Positions 38,149 to 46,637 of a stretch of 61,072 nt of DNA are shown piece by piece. The notes beneath the pieces were generated by a model, which saw nothing but the letters and a program-made list of their open reading frames with translations, made no database searches and was not told where the DNA came from. Both the position numbers and the translations under genes were made by a program. The stretch is from Pseudomonadota bacterium (GTDB lineage: Bacteria; Pseudomonadota; Gammaproteobacteria; Burkholderiales; Methylophilaceae): the NCBI GenBank assembly GCA_029563075.1, contig JAKQTN010000055.1, positions 1 to 61,072 of the forward strand, given 5' to 3'. Numbering within the stretch: the stretch's first letter is position 1; every line of letters starts with the position of its first letter.

Positions 38149-38466
38149 TTACTTCTGGTTGGCTGTAGCTGCAGGACGACCTTCTGCCTCAGGCTGTGCT
38201 GCTTGTGAATCTTCAACAGCTTTATCTGTGGCTGCACCTTGGCTTTTAATCATTTCCGCCTTTGGTGACTGCACTGAATGTTTTTTATGTGAAGTCTCCA
38301 CCGCTGGACGATCTTCTGATTGAGGGTTTGCTTTTTTCGCAGCATCAATTTCCTCATGCGTCTGTTTTTGCTGTTGATCTATTACATCCTTTTTCATCGG
38401 CTCGGCTACAACTGATAGCGAGGCGGTTAATATAATTGTTGCTAATCCATACTGTAGTGTTTTCAT
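38149..38466 (-). CDS. Small exported low-complexity protein
   Basis: A 105-residue product with a signal peptide (MKTLQYGLATIILTASLSVVAEP). The mature part is rich in K, E, Q, A, P and S and looks disordered. Two similar segments, NPQSEDRPAVETS and AAQPEAEGRPAATAN, suggest an internal repeat. An AAGGAG box lies just upstream. No family recognised. It lies in the stress-gene region between hpf and nhaR. Confidence 0.65.
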   Translation of the reverse strand: MKTLQYGLATIILTASLSVVAEPMKKDVIDQQQKQTHEEIDAAKKANPQSEDRPAVETSHKKHSVQSPKAEMIKSQGAATDKAVEDSQAAQPEAEGRPAATANQK

Positions 38467-38629
38467 TTCAAACTCCTTTTGATTCTGATAAAAATATTAG
38501 TTACACATTTACATTTCATAACATACTTATTCAACACGCTTTCATTTTCGTAGTCCTCCATAAACTAGACATATAGATTGTCAAGCGAATGCCTCAATGC
38601 ATTTTCCTGATTCTATTTAGGTCTTTTGC

Positions 38630-38821
38630 TTAGGCTTTCATGTTTGACAAGCTTCTAATCAATAACTTGATTTTGTTTTCTGAGCCAGATTTTCTGTTGA
38701 GAATTCTGTTCAATTTGTCTGGTGTCGGCAATATTCCAAGCCGAATTGCAAATTGCAACTGCCTTGCTGAATAGCCGCGCAATTCTTCTATTAATGCATC
38801 ATTTTTGACTTTAAGATCCAT
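38630..38821 (-). CDS. Small protein of unknown function, divergent from nhaR
   Basis: The 63-residue product starts MDLKVKNDALIEELRGYSARQLQFAI. An AAGGAG box lies 8 bp before this ATG, so the open extension to 38881 is not used. It is basic at the C terminus and predicted helical. The GYSARQLQFAI segment is loosely like the RSYTTRRMQFAL segment of the HPF-like protein encoded at 37740, which may be a relic of shared ancestry. It is transcribed away from nhaR, across a palindromic operator. Confidence 0.6.
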   Translation of the reverse strand: MDLKVKNDALIEELRGYSARQLQFAIRLGILPTPDKLNRILNRKSGSENKIKLLIRSLSNMKA

Positions 38822-38861
38822 TATTTTCTCCTTGCAATTAAGCATGGAACGAACTTTACGC

Positions 38862-38909
38862 TTAGAATATACTTCTAACAATAATGTTAAAATTGAATAA
38901 TACTTCTAA
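38862..38909. promoter_or_regulatory. Putative LysR-type operator pair between the 63-aa gene and nhaR
   Basis: TTAGAA-TATAC-TTCTAA (38862-38878) is a perfect 6-5-6 palindrome of the T-N11-A type bound by LysR regulators. A degenerate second site, TTGAAT-AATAC-TTCTAA, lies at 38893-38909. The shared ATACTTCTAA halves are 31 bp apart, three helical turns. NhaR itself is the natural candidate binder. Confidence 0.6.
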
Positions 38910-38941
38910 TTTTTAGATGTATTTTGATAAAGTGTGGACGT

Positions 38942-39856
38942 GTGAAAAACTTAAATTTCAATCACTTAAGATATTTTTGGATGGTAGGAAAAACTGGTAG
39001 TATTGCCCGGGCGAGTGAACAGCTCTATTTATCTCCCCAATCAATAAGTGTGCAGTTGGGTGATTTGGAGAACAGTCTTGGTGTTCAGCTTTTTCGCAAG
39101 GCAGGTCGTGGTCTTGAGTTGACTGATATGGGACGCAGAATTTTTAGCTATGCTGATGAGATATTTGCGCTTGGCGCCGAATTACTCGATGTTGCACAAC
39201 ATCAGCAGGTTAAAAGAAGCACTCCATTTCGGATAGGCATTTCAGATTCAGTGCCTAAATCACTTGCTTATCGGTCATTAGAGCCAGTTTTACATTTAGA
39301 AGATTCTATTCGACTAATTTGTAGAGAAGGAAAGTTGGCAAGTCTGCTCTCAGAAATGTCGGTAAACCAGCTCGATCTGGTGATTGCCGATCGACCTATG
39401 CCTGCCAGTCTCAATGTCCGCGCGCATAACCATTTGTTAGGCGAAAGCAAGCTGGCAATTTTTGCTGCCAAAAGTCTGATAGAAGCTTATATTGAAGGTA
39501 ATCAAAATGTGCATTTTCCTTTCAATCTGAATGGCGCACCTTTTTTATTGCCGGGCGAAGATTTCACCTTCCAGAAAAAACTGATTGCATGGTTTGAATC
39601 AAAAAAAGTCTATCCTCACATTGTTGGCGAGTTTGATGATAGTGCTCTAGTTAAGTCTTTTGGCCAGGCCGGCGCAGGTTTCTTTGTGGGGCCAATGGCC
39701 ATTGCAGATTACATCTGTCGTCAGTATGAGGTGGAAAAAGTGGGCCAGGTAGATACCGTTGTTGAGCAGCTTTATGCAATTACAACCGAACGCCGTCTAA
39801 CGCATCCCGCAGTCATTGCAATCGTGCAAGCGACTTCTAAAATATTTTCTGCTTAA
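38942..39856 (+). CDS. nhaR: LysR family transcriptional activator NhaR
   Basis: A 304-residue LysR regulator. The N terminus NFNHLRYFWMVGKTGSIARASEQLYLSPQSISVQLGDLE is a winged helix-turn-helix very close to E. coli NhaR, and the effector domain keeps AFGQAG and EFDDSALVKSF matching NhaR EFDDAALMKAF. E. coli NhaR responds to sodium and activates nhaA. No nhaA is in this window. The start used is GTG 38942; a TTG at 38924 is possible. Confidence 0.85.
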   Translation: MKNLNFNHLRYFWMVGKTGSIARASEQLYLSPQSISVQLGDLENSLGVQLFRKAGRGLELTDMGRRIFSYADEIFALGAELLDVAQHQQVKRSTPFRIGISDSVPKSLAYRSLEPVLHLEDSIRLICREGKLASLLSEMSVNQLDLVIADRPMPASLNVRAHNHLLGESKLAIFAAKSLIEAYIEGNQNVHFPFNLNGAPFLLPGEDFTFQKKLIAWFESKKVYPHIVGEFDDSALVKSFGQAGAGFFVGPMAIADYICRQYEVEKVGQVDTVVEQLYAITTERRLTHPAVIAIVQATSKIFSA

Positions 39857-39881
39857 CGGATTGCAACATTCACTTCATACC

Positions 39882-41060
39882 CTATATGCCAAATACTGTT
39901 TTAAGTCGGGAACGCACTGCGGAAACCTGCCGCATTGCCGGTGCTTCAATTGCGCGATATGTGAAAGTGGCTGCCATTAAGATCAGCATCGCCACCACAT
40001 AGATAATTGTCCAGTAATCCGTAGCTGATAGGGTTTTTAACTGCTCAAATCCTACAGCATATTTAAATACACAAAACAATATCACCCCATGTAATAAATA
40101 AATCCCATAACTGATCTCGCCCAAATAACGCGTGGCTTTGCTTGACAAAAATCCAAACAGGTTATTGCCACAGGCAATAATGAGGAAAGCAATTGATAAA
40201 CACAACGCCGGTATTCTGGTTGGTTGCTGGTAAAGATGTCCGGAGTAATGCCATGCCTGCCAAAAAACAAGGGTGATCGCAACCACAGAAAAAGCAGGAT
40301 GTGCCAGAAGCAGTTTGATTCTACCAAATCGAAAAATCATTGCTGTCAGAATGCCCGCTAAAAAAGCAACCGGAAAAAATAAACCCTGCATATTGACAAT
40401 AAACAGCGATACCAAAGCGACACTCGCTACTAAATAAAGTAGTGGAACACGTATTTTCAATACTAATGCCAGTAATGGTAATGATAGATAAAAGAGCCAT
40501 TCATAAACTAAAGTCCATTGAACATGTGAGGTGATTATCGGAGTTTGATCATAGCCATTGAGAACCGGTTCGCCAAAAACAGTAAAAGTTAGCCATCTGG
40601 CAATGCCTGTCAGAAACCCTCCCCAAGTTACCTGAAGCTGGAAATTTGACTCGATTAAGACCAGAAATATCATGAGTATCATGACAGTAAGGTATAAAGG
40701 CGTCAGTCTGAGCGCACGTGATACAAAGAGCCTTGTCCAGTCAACGCCCTTGTCGCGTTCATTGATGAGCTTTGACATAAACAGGAAGCCCGTAATCATG
40801 AAAAACATATATACGCCACTTTTACCAAGCTGGTTGAAAGGCCCTATTCCTGGGGTTTCAAATGCACCGGTATTAATATAATTGTGCCAGACGCCTGCAT
40901 GGCATAAAAACACGCCAAATGCCAAGACTCCCCGCAAGCCGTCTAGCGGTGATTGTCTATGTATGTCCGAAGGCACACCAAAGACTTTTACCAAAAAATG
41001 ACTGGCTAAGAGCGTAGTGAAAAAAACAGCCAATGGAAATATTACGCTATAAGGGGTCAT
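39882..41060 (-). CDS. Acyltransferase 3 family membrane protein
   Basis: A 392-residue protein of the OafA/YrhL acyltransferase-3 family, with about ten membrane segments. The catalytic-type histidine is in LDGLRGVLAFGVFLCHAG, and the conserved arginine block is SRALRLTPLYL. It would O-acetylate a surface sugar or lipid; no polysaccharide genes are nearby to name the acceptor. It converges on nhaR. AT content is above that of the housekeeping genes around it. Confidence 0.9.
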   Translation of the reverse strand: MTPYSVIFPLAVFFTTLLASHFLVKVFGVPSDIHRQSPLDGLRGVLAFGVFLCHAGVWHNYINTGAFETPGIGPFNQLGKSGVYMFFMITGFLFMSKLINERDKGVDWTRLFVSRALRLTPLYLTVMILMIFLVLIESNFQLQVTWGGFLTGIARWLTFTVFGEPVLNGYDQTPIITSHVQWTLVYEWLFYLSLPLLALVLKIRVPLLYLVASVALVSLFIVNMQGLFFPVAFLAGILTAMIFRFGRIKLLLAHPAFSVVAITLVFWQAWHYSGHLYQQPTRIPALCLSIAFLIIACGNNLFGFLSSKATRYLGEISYGIYLLHGVILFCVFKYAVGFEQLKTLSATDYWTIIYVVAMLILMAATFTYRAIEAPAMRQVSAVRSRLKTVFGI

Positions 41061-41393
41061 ACATGCATCCTCAAACAGTATTTGGTAATGATTGGCTGCA
41101 AATCAAGCCAATCAAGCCGTGGTTTATTATTAGTATTTGGCAGCTATCTTGAATTTAAAGTCTAAATGACCCGTTTGTATGAGTGCTGTATGATTATATG
41201 GGTAAGCTATGTTGATATGGTTACAATGAATCGGTTTAAGTTTACATGGGTGTCAGATAGTTTAACATAGTCCATTAGCGCTAGTGATTCGCCTGCTGTC
41301 ACTACTTGGGTTTCTCGCGCAAATCTATATAATGTTATGACGTACAAACTAGGATGTTGCAAAATACGGTAAGTTCAGTAATAACAGAGTTGT
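41061..41393. other. Non-coding interval
   Basis: This 333-bp AT-rich gap lies upstream of the acyltransferase gene and downstream of xseA. I see no gene, RNA or strong hairpin in it. It presumably holds the acyltransferase promoter. Confidence 0.5.
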
Positions 41394-42638
41394 TTATTTC
41401 TCGATAAGTTTGATTTCAGCCCCTGCTTGACCCTCAGCAAAACGGATTTGCACCATATCAGTCAGCTTAATTTGACTGGTTGATCGCACGACTTCGCCTT
41501 TTTCTGTTTGTACCAGCGCGTAGCCGCGCGCCAGCACAGCCTGCGGATTAAGTTGTTCGACACTGTTTTTTAATCGCAGCAAATGCTGTTGATGCGCTTG
41601 TAGCTGTTGCTGCATGGCTAAAGCGAATCGATTTTGTAGTTGTTTTAGCTGATTCGCCTTGTTTTCCAATTGTTGCAGCGGTGAAACCAGCCTGCGCGCT
41701 AAAAAATCCAGCTTCTGGGCGAGTTGGTTGATTGAAAATTCGATTTGTCTGGTCAATTTATTGTGCAGGCTGGCGAGCTGGTTTTTCAGGCTGCTCACAT
41801 CCATGCAAGCCAGTTCGGCTGCCGCGGTGGGCGTGGCGGCGCGCATATCCGCCACAAAATCACAAATGGTAAAATCGGTTTCGTGGCCAATACCACTGAT
41901 AGTGGGAATCGTACAATCGGAAATCGCGCGTGCGACGATTTCTTCGTTGAATTGCCATAAGTCTTCCATACTGCCACCGCCGCGGCAGATAATCAGCGTA
42001 TCGACTTCTGCGCGCTGGTTGGCGGTGTTGATGGCTTTGGCGATGGTTTCTGCGGCGCCTTTGCCTTGTACGGGCGTGGGGTAGATGATGACGTTGACCC
42101 CTGGATTGCGGCGCTTGAGTGTCGTCAGCACATCACGTAACGCTGCGGCATCAGGCGAAGTGACGATGCCGATGGTATTTGGGTGCTTTGGAATGGTGTG
42201 CTTGGAAGCCGCATCAAATAAGCCTTCCATGGCAAGCTTGTTTTTAAGTTTTTCAAATGCCTCAAACAATGCGCCCAAGCCGGCTTTTTGAATGAATTCG
42301 ACGGTAAGCTGAAAATCACCCCGCGCTTCGTACAGCGTGGCCGTGCAGCGCGCCTCGATTTTATCGCCTTCGCGCGGTATAAAATTGACGTAACTATTAC
42401 GGCCTTTAAACATCACGCATTTGACTTGCGCGGTTTGGTCTTTTAGCGAGAAATACCAATGCCCGCTGGCGGCGCGGGTAAAGTTGGAAACCTCGCCCGA
42501 CACCCAGAACAACGGAAAGCTCATCTCCAGCACTTCGCGTGCCAAACGATTGAGCTCAGACACTGTCAATATGTGTCCTGGGACTAAATTTGAGCTACTT
42601 AAATTTACGGGTATTTCTGCCAAAGTGTGCTCGTCCAA
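41394..42638 (-). CDS. xseA: Exodeoxyribonuclease VII large subunit
   Basis: The 414-residue nuclease subunit starts with an OB-fold (VSGEVSNFTRAASGHWYFSLKDQTAQVKCVMFKG) and carries the catalytic domain with GIVTSPDAAALRDVL, CRGGGSMEDLWQFNEE and SGIGHETDFTICDFVADMRAATPTAAAEL, then a long coiled coil. Somewhat shorter than E. coli XseA (456). Divergent from dsbB. Confidence 0.95.
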   Translation of the reverse strand: MDEHTLAEIPVNLSSSNLVPGHILTVSELNRLAREVLEMSFPLFWVSGEVSNFTRAASGHWYFSLKDQTAQVKCVMFKGRNSYVNFIPREGDKIEARCTATLYEARGDFQLTVEFIQKAGLGALFEAFEKLKNKLAMEGLFDAASKHTIPKHPNTIGIVTSPDAAALRDVLTTLKRRNPGVNVIIYPTPVQGKGAAETIAKAINTANQRAEVDTLIICRGGGSMEDLWQFNEEIVARAISDCTIPTISGIGHETDFTICDFVADMRAATPTAAAELACMDVSSLKNQLASLHNKLTRQIEFSINQLAQKLDFLARRLVSPLQQLENKANQLKQLQNRFALAMQQQLQAHQQHLLRLKNSVEQLNPQAVLARGYALVQTEKGEVVRSTSQIKLTDMVQIRFAEGQAGAEIKLIEK

Positions 42639-42689
42639 TAAGTTATCTAGGTTAAAATGGTTTTTTAAGATTATATTGTAAAGATTACT

Positions 42690-43193
42690 ATGCCAATTAA
42701 AATTCTAGGCAAACTTCTCTCCGGTCGCAGTGGTTATATCATCGGCTTTGTGGCCTGTTTTGGCCTGGTGGGTTTGGCGTTGTGGATTCAAACGCGCTAT
42801 AACCTGGAGCCATGCCCGTTGTGCATCTCGCAGCGCATTATTTTTATGTCGCTGGGCGCATTGTTTTTGCTGGCAGCCATTTTTAACAATTACCCTAGAT
42901 TCTTCGCGACCTTGCAAGTGCTCACCGCGCTGGGCGGCGCCGGCGTGGCGATTCGCCACTGGTGGATACAGGCGCACCATGAAAGCATGGTTGCGGATTG
43001 CGGTGTCGGCTTCGATTATATGTTCGAGAATTTTCCGTTAAAAAAGGCGTTTACTCTAATCTTTCGCGGCACGGGCGACTGCGCGCTGATCGACTGGACA
43101 TTTTTGGGGTTGACGCTGCCGCAACTGGGCTTGATCGCATTTATCGGCTTCGGTGTGTATGCCGTTTATCTTGCAAAAATAAATACGAAATAA
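42690..43193 (+). CDS. dsbB: Disulfide bond formation protein B
   Basis: A 167-residue inner-membrane protein with four membrane segments that reoxidises DsbA and passes electrons to quinone. Its two cysteine pairs are visible: C42-PL-C45 in EPCPLCISQR and C104...C131 in the second periplasmic loop. It lies 9 bp before cysM. Confidence 0.92.
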   Translation: MPIKILGKLLSGRSGYIIGFVACFGLVGLALWIQTRYNLEPCPLCISQRIIFMSLGALFLLAAIFNNYPRFFATLQVLTALGGAGVAIRHWWIQAHHESMVADCGVGFDYMFENFPLKKAFTLIFRGTGDCALIDWTFLGLTLPQLGLIAFIGFGVYAVYLAKINTK

Positions 43194-43202
43194 AGTAAAA
43201 AT

Positions 43203-44093
43203 ATGAATTATAAAACTTTAGATAATTTCGTCGGTAACACGCCGCTGGTTAAGCTACAACGCATGGCAGGCAACACCAGCAACACGATTTTGCTGAAGCT
43301 TGAAGGCAACAATCCGGCCGGCTCGGTGAAAGATCGTCCCGCGTATAGCATGATTACGCGCGCTGAAGCGCGTGGCGACATCAAGCCAGGCGATACCTTA
43401 ATTGAGGCGACCAGCGGCAACACAGGCATCGCGCTGGCGATGGTGGCCGCCATGCGCGGCTACAAAATGCTGCTGGTGATGCCGGAAAATCAAAGCGTAG
43501 AGCGTCGCCAGAGCATGAAGGCTTATGGGGCAGAGTTTGTGCTGACGCCAAAAGAGGGCAGCATGGAACTCGCCCGTGACGTGGCGCTTAAGCTGCAAGC
43601 CGAAGGCGAGGGCATTGTGCTGGACCAGTTTGGCAATAGCGACAACCCGCTTGCGCATTACGAGGGTACGGGGCCGGAAATCTGGCGCGATACCGCAGGA
43701 AAAATTACGCATTTTGTTTCCAGCATGGGTACCACTGGCACGATTATGGGTGTTTCACGCTACTTAAAAGAACAAAACCCCAACATTAAAATCATTGGCG
43801 TACAGCCCGAGGAGGGCAGCCAGATTCCCGGTATTCGCAAATGGCCAGTTGAATATTTACCCAAGATTTACGATGCAAAACGCGTGGATGAGCTGCGCTA
43901 CGTAAACCAGAAAAACGCCGAAGACATGACCAGAAAACTGGCCACAGAAGAAGGCATATTCGCCGGCATCTCCAGCGGCGGTGCACTTTACACGGCGCTT
44001 CAGCTTTCGAAAGAGGTTGAAAACGCAGTGATTGTAAGTATTGTCTGTGATCGTGGGGACCGGTATCTTTCCACAGGTGTATTCCCGGCCTGA
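43203..44093 (+). CDS. cysM: Cysteine synthase B
   Basis: The 296-residue PLP enzyme makes cysteine from O-acetylserine and sulfide or thiosulfate. The PLP lysine is in NPAGSVKDRPAYSMI, and the phosphate loop is SSMGTTGTIMG. It resembles E. coli CysM (303) along its length, including QPEEGSQIPGIRKWP and CDRGDRYLSTGVF at the end, rather than CysK. The ydbH-like gene starts one base after its stop. Confidence 0.95.
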   Translation: MNYKTLDNFVGNTPLVKLQRMAGNTSNTILLKLEGNNPAGSVKDRPAYSMITRAEARGDIKPGDTLIEATSGNTGIALAMVAAMRGYKMLLVMPENQSVERRQSMKAYGAEFVLTPKEGSMELARDVALKLQAEGEGIVLDQFGNSDNPLAHYEGTGPEIWRDTAGKITHFVSSMGTTGTIMGVSRYLKEQNPNIKIIGVQPEEGSQIPGIRKWPVEYLPKIYDAKRVDELRYVNQKNAEDMTRKLATEEGIFAGISSGGALYTALQLSKEVENAVIVSIVCDRGDRYLSTGVFPA

Positions 44094-44094
44094 T

Positions 44095-45888
44095 ATGCCC
44101 CCCTCTGCACGCAATGCTCTGTTTGCCTTGCTTGCCATTATTGCTGTGCCCGCGTACGCTATTTCCAGCATCCACATCAGCGTGGGCGAGGTGGATGCGC
44201 CCGCAGGACAGCTGAAAAACGCCAGATTTCAGGTGGATCTAAAAGGCGCTGAACCTACGCTTAAACTGAGCGCCGAGCTTAAACCCGGCAATGAAAAAAC
44301 CTTTACTGCCTTTAACCTGAATTGCGGCACGTTTCTAAATACCCGCATTGGCGAGCTGGATTGCCTGAACGGCGTGTTTGCCGCGAAGCAAATCAATGTA
44401 CCGCTGACAGCACACTTCAAGAGCTATCCCGGTGATTTTTCAGTCAATATCGATTTCATGCAAGCAAGTTTCAGCGATGCAACCGGCATCCATGCAGGCG
44501 AAAAACTTACCGGAAAAGTCATTCTCGCCGCCAGGAAACAAGCCGATGTCTGGCACTGGAGCGGCGTGTTTAACTGGACCGATGGCGAACTGTATTGGCA
44601 GCCGTTTTATTTTGGCAAAGCGGGCAACAGCTTTGCCATCGGCGGCACATTTAAGGCGCCAATGCTGCAAATTCGAGAGGCAAATCTGTTGGTGAACGAA
44701 GTGGGCAGCATGTCTGCCAGCGCGCATATTAATACCCAGACCAAAAAAGTGGAAGATGTAAAAGTGGTGGCCAAGGAGGTGGATTTTGCAGGCTTGTACA
44801 GCCTGGTGCTGAAGCCGATGGTGGAAAAATCAGCATTCGGCAATTTGAAAGTAAGTGGCAAAGCCGACTGGCAGTTTGAGATGAAAAATCTGCAGCCAAC
44901 CAGTTTTGAGCTGAATTTAAAAAATGCACATGTTGAGGATTTAAAAGGCAAGTTTGAACTGAACGACATCAATGCGCATATCCCGTGGGATTACGATGTG
45001 CCGCAAACTGTGGAGCTGTCTTATTCTCAAGGACACGTGCTTAACATGCCGCTCGGCAATACGCGCTTGCAGGCAGAGCTTAACCGCTATTCGGTTACCG
45101 CGCCCAGCCTGGTGTTGCCGGTGCTGGATGGCGCGTTGAAGTTCGAGGATGTTTCTGCGGCCTACCTGAATCAACAGTGGTTCTGGCACTTAAAAATGCA
45201 GTTGCAGCCGATCAGCATGAACCAGTTCAGCCAAACGCTGGGCTGGCCAGAAATGCAAGGCAAGGTCGATGGCCAGGTACCGCTGATTACTTACGCCAAC
45301 AAGCAGCTGAGTATGGATGGCGCGATGCAGTTTAATATGTTTAACGGCAGCGTGCGCATGTATGATCTGCGCATTGATGATCCGCTTGGTACGGTACCGC
45401 GCCTCTACGCCAATCTGGAGATGCGCGATATTGATTTGGGCGATTTGACGCGTACATTCAACTTTGGCGCGATTGAAGGCAAACTGGAAGGCGATGTGAA
45501 AGATTTGCGGCTGGAAAGCTGGAAACCGGTGCACATGGACGCCATAATTCAAACCGCAGATGGTAAGCACCGTAAAAAAGTCTCGCAGCGCGCGGTAGAA
45601 AATATTACCGCATTGGGCGGCGAGGGTACGGCGGCGGCCTTGCAGCGCACATTTTTGCGGTTTTTTAAAGAATTCAACTACGAAAAAATCGGTTTAAGCT
45701 GTCAATTGCGGCAAGATGTGTGCAAAATGGGTGGTGTGGAGTCAACGCCCACCGGGTATGTCATCGTTAAAGGCAAAGGCGTTCCCACTGTCACCGTGAA
45801 CGGCTACACCGAATACGTGAGTTTGACAGATTTGTTGGCGCGGATTAAACGCATTACCGACAGCAATAGCAAGATGATCGTGAAGTAG
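44095..45888 (+). CDS. ydbH: YdbH-like AsmA-type envelope protein
   Basis: A 597-residue protein with an N-terminal signal or anchor (MPPSARNALFALLAIIAVPAYA) and a long beta-rich body of repeated hydrophobic groove strands. YdbH, TamB and YhdP form inter-membrane bridges that move phospholipids to the outer membrane. The assignment rests on context, since ynbE-like and ydbL-like genes follow, and on the C-terminal part (FKEFNYEKIGLSCQLRQDVCKMGG). It is much shorter than E. coli YdbH, about 880 residues. The in-frame upstream start at 44041 lies inside cysM and would destroy the signal peptide. Confidence 0.85.
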   Translation: MPPSARNALFALLAIIAVPAYAISSIHISVGEVDAPAGQLKNARFQVDLKGAEPTLKLSAELKPGNEKTFTAFNLNCGTFLNTRIGELDCLNGVFAAKQINVPLTAHFKSYPGDFSVNIDFMQASFSDATGIHAGEKLTGKVILAARKQADVWHWSGVFNWTDGELYWQPFYFGKAGNSFAIGGTFKAPMLQIREANLLVNEVGSMSASAHINTQTKKVEDVKVVAKEVDFAGLYSLVLKPMVEKSAFGNLKVSGKADWQFEMKNLQPTSFELNLKNAHVEDLKGKFELNDINAHIPWDYDVPQTVELSYSQGHVLNMPLGNTRLQAELNRYSVTAPSLVLPVLDGALKFEDVSAAYLNQQWFWHLKMQLQPISMNQFSQTLGWPEMQGKVDGQVPLITYANKQLSMDGAMQFNMFNGSVRMYDLRIDDPLGTVPRLYANLEMRDIDLGDLTRTFNFGAIEGKLEGDVKDLRLESWKPVHMDAIIQTADGKHRKKVSQRAVENITALGGEGTAAALQRTFLRFFKEFNYEKIGLSCQLRQDVCKMGGVESTPTGYVIVKGKGVPTVTVNGYTEYVSLTDLLARIKRITDSNSKMIVK

Positions 45889-45922
45889 AAACTGCAAAGT
45901 TAAAGTGAGTAAAAAGGATTAA

Positions 45923-46120
45923 ATGATGAACAAAAACATATGGTTACTGATCGCTGTGGCGGGGTTGTCAGCTTGTGTCACCATTAATATTTACTTCCCC
46001 GCAGCGGCGGCAGAAAAAGCGGCGGACAAGATTATTGAAGAGGTGTGGCAGCTGAAAAATGGCGAAACTCAGCCTGAAAGCGCGCCAGAAGCCAAGCCTG
46101 GCGAAACGCCTGCGAAGTAG
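45923..46120 (+). CDS. ynbE: YnbE family lipoprotein
   Basis: A 65-residue outer-membrane lipoprotein with lipobox LSAC (Cys18), followed by VTINIYFPAAAAEKAADKIIEEVW, the YnbE signature. In E. coli, YnbE forms the outer-membrane end of the YdbH bridge. The C-terminal tail (QPESAPEAKPGETPAK) is low complexity. It lies 34 bp after ydbH and 13 bp before ydbL. Confidence 0.9.
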   Translation: MMNKNIWLLIAVAGLSACVTINIYFPAAAAEKAADKIIEEVWQLKNGETQPESAPEAKPGETPAK

Positions 46121-46133
46121 AACGGGGAAAAAT

Positions 46134-46562
46134 ATGAAAAAAATACTATTAGGTTTTGCGATGATAGCCAGCCTGTTCATGGCCACCGGGTCAAGTTTTG
46201 TGCAAGCAGCGGCGGCAGATTTAGAGATCAACACGCCTGCCATCACCGCCATTAAAAACAGCATGCAGGCGCGTCATCCTCAGATATTGCCTCACTACAA
46301 CAGCGGCGCGGTGGGGCTCACCAAAGATGGCCTCATTGCGGTGCGTGATGCAACGGCGGTACCGCTGAAGGACCGTGGCGGCATCAATAGCCTGGTATCC
46401 GCCGAAAATGCAGACCGCAACAAACTGTACAAAGAAATTGCCACCGCCAACGGCCACCCGGAGTGGGAAGGCGAAGTGCGCCAGACCTTTGCCGGGCGAT
46501 GGGTGGATAAAGCGCAAAGCGGCTGGTGGTATCAAGGCGCGAGTGGCTGGGTGAAAAAATAG
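46134..46562 (+). CDS. ydbL: YdbL family protein (DUF1318)
   Basis: A 142-residue exported protein with a signal peptide. Family blocks are AITAIKNSMQARHPQILPHYNSGAVGLTKDGLIAVRD and NRNKLYKEIATANGHPEWEGEVRQTFAGRWVDKAQSGWWYQ. In E. coli, YdbL assists correct YdbH-YnbE assembly. Start ATG 46134 is preceded by CGGGGAA; the frame is open further up inside ynbE but lacks a signal there. A terminator follows. Confidence 0.92.
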   Translation: MKKILLGFAMIASLFMATGSSFVQAAAADLEINTPAITAIKNSMQARHPQILPHYNSGAVGLTKDGLIAVRDATAVPLKDRGGINSLVSAENADRNKLYKEIATANGHPEWEGEVRQTFAGRWVDKAQSGWWYQGASGWVKK

Positions 46563-46591
46563 TTAAAAAATAGTAAAAATAGCAATAGCTT

Positions 46592-46622
46592 CAAGGCTGC
46601 TTAGGCAGCCTTGATTTTTTTG
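46592..46622 (+). terminator. Rho-independent terminator of the cysM-ydbH-ynbE-ydbL transcript
   Basis: CAAGGCTGC, loop TTAG and GCAGCCTTG form a perfect 9-bp stem followed by a seven-T run. It ends just before the exonuclease gene. Confidence 0.93.
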
Positions 46623-46637
46623 GTGTATGCTTTCAGT

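Noticed and set aside
44041-44094. Upstream start for the YdbH-like gene
   Set aside because: It lies inside cysM and would hide the clear signal peptide starting at 44095.
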